In this document: piece after piece, positions 5,980-7,668 of the stretch
How positions within the stretch are numbered: the first letter of the stretch is position 1
Layout of the letters: every line of letters begins with the position of its first letter
NCBI GenBank assembly: GCA_050258095.1
Contig: JBLMYD010000023.1
Span: 1-7,668, forward strand
Length of the DNA stretch: 7,668 nucleotides
Reading direction: 5' to 3'
DNA from: VRUE01 sp050258095
GTDB lineage: Bacteria; Actinomycetota; Thermoleophilia; Solirubrobacterales; 70-9
Position numbers and translations under genes: made by a program
Notes under the pieces: generated by a model
Databases searched by the model: none
Seen by the model: the letters and a program-made list of their open reading frames with translations, nothing else
What the model was told of the DNA's origin: nothing

Positions 5980-6006
5980 CCCGGCATCCCTACACCCGGG
6001 TTCTTT
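5980..6006 (+). terminator. Weak hairpin followed by a T-rich stretch
   Basis: CCCGG (5980-5984) pairs with CCGGG (5996-6000) around an 11-nt loop, and TTCTTT follows directly. It is the only hairpin in the cluster with a T-rich tail on the plus strand, so it may be the real intrinsic terminator. The 5-bp stem is short. Between here and 6071 I see no further gene. Confidence 0.3.
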
Positions 6007-6046
6007 AATAGAGCATAGACCCTTTGCGGGACTCGTTTCGTCTCGC

Positions 6047-6077
6047 TTGGCGGCCATGCGAGATCCTTCAGTAGCAT
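6047..6077 (+). promoter_or_regulatory. Candidate promoter of the STAS-RR-HK cluster
   Basis: TTGGCG (6047-6052) and TAGCAT (6072-6077) are separated by 19 bp. The -10-like hexamer fits TANNNT and ends 10 nt before the TTG at 6088, so the mRNA would have almost no leader. The long spacer and modest -35 match keep this tentative. Confidence 0.35.
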
Positions 6078-6087
6078 CGAAGCTGCA

Positions 6088-6432
6088 TTGAATCCGGCCC
6101 CGTTCAAAGTGCACGGCGAACAGGATGCGGGCGTCTTCGTCATCGCCGTCGAGGGCGAGCTCGACATGAACACCGCCGCGCAACTCGAGCGCGAGCTGCA
6201 GGCGCCGCTGGCCGGCCCGGACGCCGGCCTCGTCATCGACCTGAGCGAGTGCGAGTTCATCGACTCGACCGGCATCGCGCTGATCGTCAAGGCCTGGCAG
6301 CAGCTCGACGGCGGCTTCGCCCTCTGCGGCATCGGCGACCAGGTCGCGCGGGTGCTCGAGATCACCGGCCTCGAGCAGGCAATCCCCACCCACGCGGGGC
6401 GCGCGGAAGCGATCGCCGAGGTCAGTCGTTAG
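6088..6432 (+). CDS. STAS-domain protein, anti-sigma factor antagonist-like
   Basis: This is a 114-residue single-domain STAS protein of the SpoIIAA/RsbV type. In partner switching such proteins bind an anti-sigma kinase when unphosphorylated and so free a sigma factor. Visible marks are the first strands and turn VFVIAVEGELDMNTAAQLER (residues 16-35), the strand LVIDLSECEFIDSTGIALIV (48-67) and the end strand FALCGIGDQVARVLEITGL (77-95). Ser60 in IDSTGI is the expected phosphorylation site by comparison with SpoIIAA. The start TTG at 6088 places the domain at the usual distance from the N-terminus; no ATG or GTG fits better. The stop is 4 bp before the response regulator, so the genes are probably cotranscribed. 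No RsbW-type kinase gene is present, and the partner may be encoded elsewhere. Confidence 0.88.
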   Translation: MNPAPFKVHGEQDAGVFVIAVEGELDMNTAAQLERELQAPLAGPDAGLVIDLSECEFIDSTGIALIVKAWQQLDGGFALCGIGDQVARVLEITGLEQAIPTHAGRAEAIAEVSR

Positions 6433-6436
6433 CGCC

Positions 6437-7111
6437 TTGCGGGTGCTCGTCGTCGAGGACGAGGCTGCGATCGCCGACTTCCTCGCCCGGGGGCTGCGGG
6501 CGGAGGGGCACGACGTCCTACTCGCGGCCGACGGGATCGAGGGCGAGAGGATGGCGCTCGCCGGCGACCTCGACCTCGTCGTGCTCGACCGGATGCTTCC
6601 CGGACGCGACGGGATGGACGTGCTGGCGGCGATCCGGCGGGTCGAGCCGACGCTGCCCGTGATCGTGCTGACGGCGCTCGACGCAGTCGAGGACCGGGTC
6701 GCGGGCCTTGACCGGGGCGCGACCGACTACGTGACCAAGCCGTTCTCCTTCGAGGAGCTGGCGGCGAGGGTGCGAGCGCACCTGCGCCGGCCGGTGGCCG
6801 AGGTCGAGACCGAGCTCGAGGCGGGCGGCATCCGCCTCGACCTGCTGACGCGCGAGGCCCGGCGCGACGGTCACTCGGTGCGCCTCTCCGAGCGCGAAGC
6901 GGCGCTGCTCGCCCACCTGATGCGCCACGCGGGCCGGGTGTGCAGCCATGACGAGATCCTCGCCAGGGTCTGGGGCTACGAGCACGACCCCGGCACCAAC
7001 ATCGTCCAGGTCTACGTCGGCTACCTGCGCCGTCGCCTCGCCCTGCCCGACTCGCCGGCGCCGATCGAGACGGTGCGCTCGGTCGGCTACCGCCTCGCCG
7101 AGAGCCCGTGA
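6437..7111 (+). CDS. OmpR-family DNA-binding response regulator
   Basis: This cytoplasmic two-component output protein has 224 residues, typical of the OmpR/PhoB class. The receiver domain (1-118) has the acidic pocket Glu7-Asp8, the phospho-acceptor Asp51 in VVLDRMLPGRDG, Thr79 in VLTALD and Lys101 in TKPFSFEEL. The C-terminal winged helix covers about 128-222, with LSEREAALLAHLMRHAG (150-166), the recognition region NIVQVYVGYLRRRL (188-201) and the closing hairpin IETVRSVGYRL (210-220). The TTG at 6437 starts the canonical MRVLVVEDE; GTG at 6443 would drop the first two residues of strand 1. A GAGGT at 6418-6422 is rather far for a ribosome-binding site, so coupling to the STAS stop is likely. 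Its stop overlaps the histidine-kinase start by 4 bp. Targets are unknown. Confidence 0.95.
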   Translation: MRVLVVEDEAAIADFLARGLRAEGHDVLLAADGIEGERMALAGDLDLVVLDRMLPGRDGMDVLAAIRRVEPTLPVIVLTALDAVEDRVAGLDRGATDYVTKPFSFEELAARVRAHLRRPVAEVETELEAGGIRLDLLTREARRDGHSVRLSEREAALLAHLMRHAGRVCSHDEILARVWGYEHDPGTNIVQVYVGYLRRRLALPDSPAPIETVRSVGYRLAESP

Positions 7112-7668
7112 GACGGGCCTGGGGCAAGGTCGGCCTGCGCGGCAGGATCGCGCTCTCGATCGTCGCGATCGTCCTCGCCGTCGTCGGCCTCGCGATCCTC
7201 GCCGTGCGCCGCGAGGTCGGCGAGGTGGTCGGCGCCGTGCTGCTCGGCGGCGCGATCGGCATCGCCGCCGCGCTCGTCGCCGGCCGCCTGCTCGACGAGG
7301 CGTACTCGCGCCAGCGGCAGTTCGTCTCCGACGCCTCGCACGAGCTGCGCACGCCGCTGACCACGATACGCGGCAACGCCGCGCTGCTGCGCCGCGTCGC
7401 GAATATGGACCCGGTCGATCGCGAGGAGGCGCTCCAGCAGATCAGCGGTGAGGCCGAGCGGATGAGCCGTCTGGTAACCGACCTGCTGACGCTGGCGAGA
7501 GCCGATGGTGGATTGCACATCGCGCGCCGGCCGGTCGCCGCCCGTCCCATTGTGGAGGAGGTCCACCGTCAGCTCCGGATGCTCAGCGACGGCCGGTCGG
7601 TCGAGCTTGGCGTGCTGGCCGATGGGCTAGTGCGTGCCGACCCCGACTACCTCAAGCAAGTGTTGCTT
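7108..7668 (+). CDS. Sensor histidine kinase (3' end outside window)
   Basis: The GTG at 7108 overlaps the response regulator stop (GTGA), and the frame stays open to the window end, giving the first 187 residues. A basic start is followed by a first membrane segment at about 14-33 (IALSIVAIVLAVVGLAILAV), a very short polar turn RREVGE (34-39) and a second segment at about 40-58. With no HAMP domain, the chain goes almost straight into HisKA, with the phospho-accepting His78 in FVSDASHELRTPLTTIRG. The dimerisation helices continue through RMSRLVTDLLTLARAD, and the catalytic ATPase domain is only begun; the sequence ends at DPDYLKQVLL, where the N-box asparagines would follow. The tiny outer loop suggests sensing within the membrane or through a partner. 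It is the cognate kinase of the upstream regulator by position. Confidence 0.93.
   Translation, partial: MRRAWGKVGLRGRIALSIVAIVLAVVGLAILAVRREVGEVVGAVLLGGAIGIAAALVAGRLLDEAYSRQRQFVSDASHELRTPLTTIRGNAALLRRVANMDPVDREEALQQISGEAERMSRLVTDLLTLARADGGLHIARRPVAARPIVEEVHRQLRMLSDGRSVELGVLADGLVRADPDYLKQVLL

Noticed and set aside
5871..6006. CRISPR array or insertion-sequence ends
   Set aside because: The hairpins differ from each other, there is no regular repeat-spacer spacing, and no transposase or target duplication is present.
5698..6393. Minus-strand frames across the hairpin region and the STAS gene
   Set aside because: Codon third positions in the intergenic part are not GC-biased, and the remainder is antisense to the STAS and winged-helix genes.

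Overview
This is a GC-rich bacterial window, with nearly every codon ending in G or C. The gene content and protein style (a Tig with a WTP-repeat tail, a ClpP with a GIAMSMGALLLAGG serine motif, a CtaG-type membrane protein, a GH15 enzyme and tiny winged-helix proteins) suggest an actinobacterium, most likely class Thermoleophilia (Solirubrobacterales-like). That placement is inferred from memory of family style, not from a search.

Left part, all on the minus strand. A caa3/CtaG-type seven-helix membrane protein (2347-3258) is followed by an overlooked small ORF of 51 codons (2205-2360). Next comes a 16-bp inverted repeat (2148-2198), then the proteostasis pair tig (trigger factor, 738-2120) and clpP (79-705), 32 bp apart. 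Trigger factor catches nascent chains at the ribosome, and ClpP is the proteolytic core that works with a Clp ATPase. The 78 bp left of clpP hold a compact inverted-repeat structure but no gene.

Middle, plus strand. Divergent from ctaG, with only 20 bp between start codons, is a complete GH15 alpha-glucosidase/trehalase-like enzyme (3279-5171). After a short promoter region come two small winged-helix regulators: an ArsR-like protein (5243-5560) and an 85-residue wHTH-like protein (5601-5858). The gap 5859-6087 is packed with consecutive hairpins and ends in a candidate promoter.

Right part, plus strand. A compact signalling cluster holds a STAS anti-sigma-factor-antagonist-like protein (6088-6432), an OmpR-class response regulator (6437-7111) and a sensor histidine kinase (7108-7668, cut by the window edge just before the N-box). 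Gaps are 4 bp and -4 bp, so the three are probably cotranscribed. This links a partner-switching module to a two-component pair.

Several genes (GH15, arsR-like, STAS) have a TANNNT hexamer 8-10 nt before the start codon and no clear Shine-Dalgarno, as expected for leaderless actinobacterial transcripts. I found no mobile element, CRISPR array, rRNA or tRNA, and nothing that amounts to a clearly new multi-gene system. The best leads are the small ORF, the palindrome before tig, the hairpin cluster and the STAS-RR-HK arrangement.
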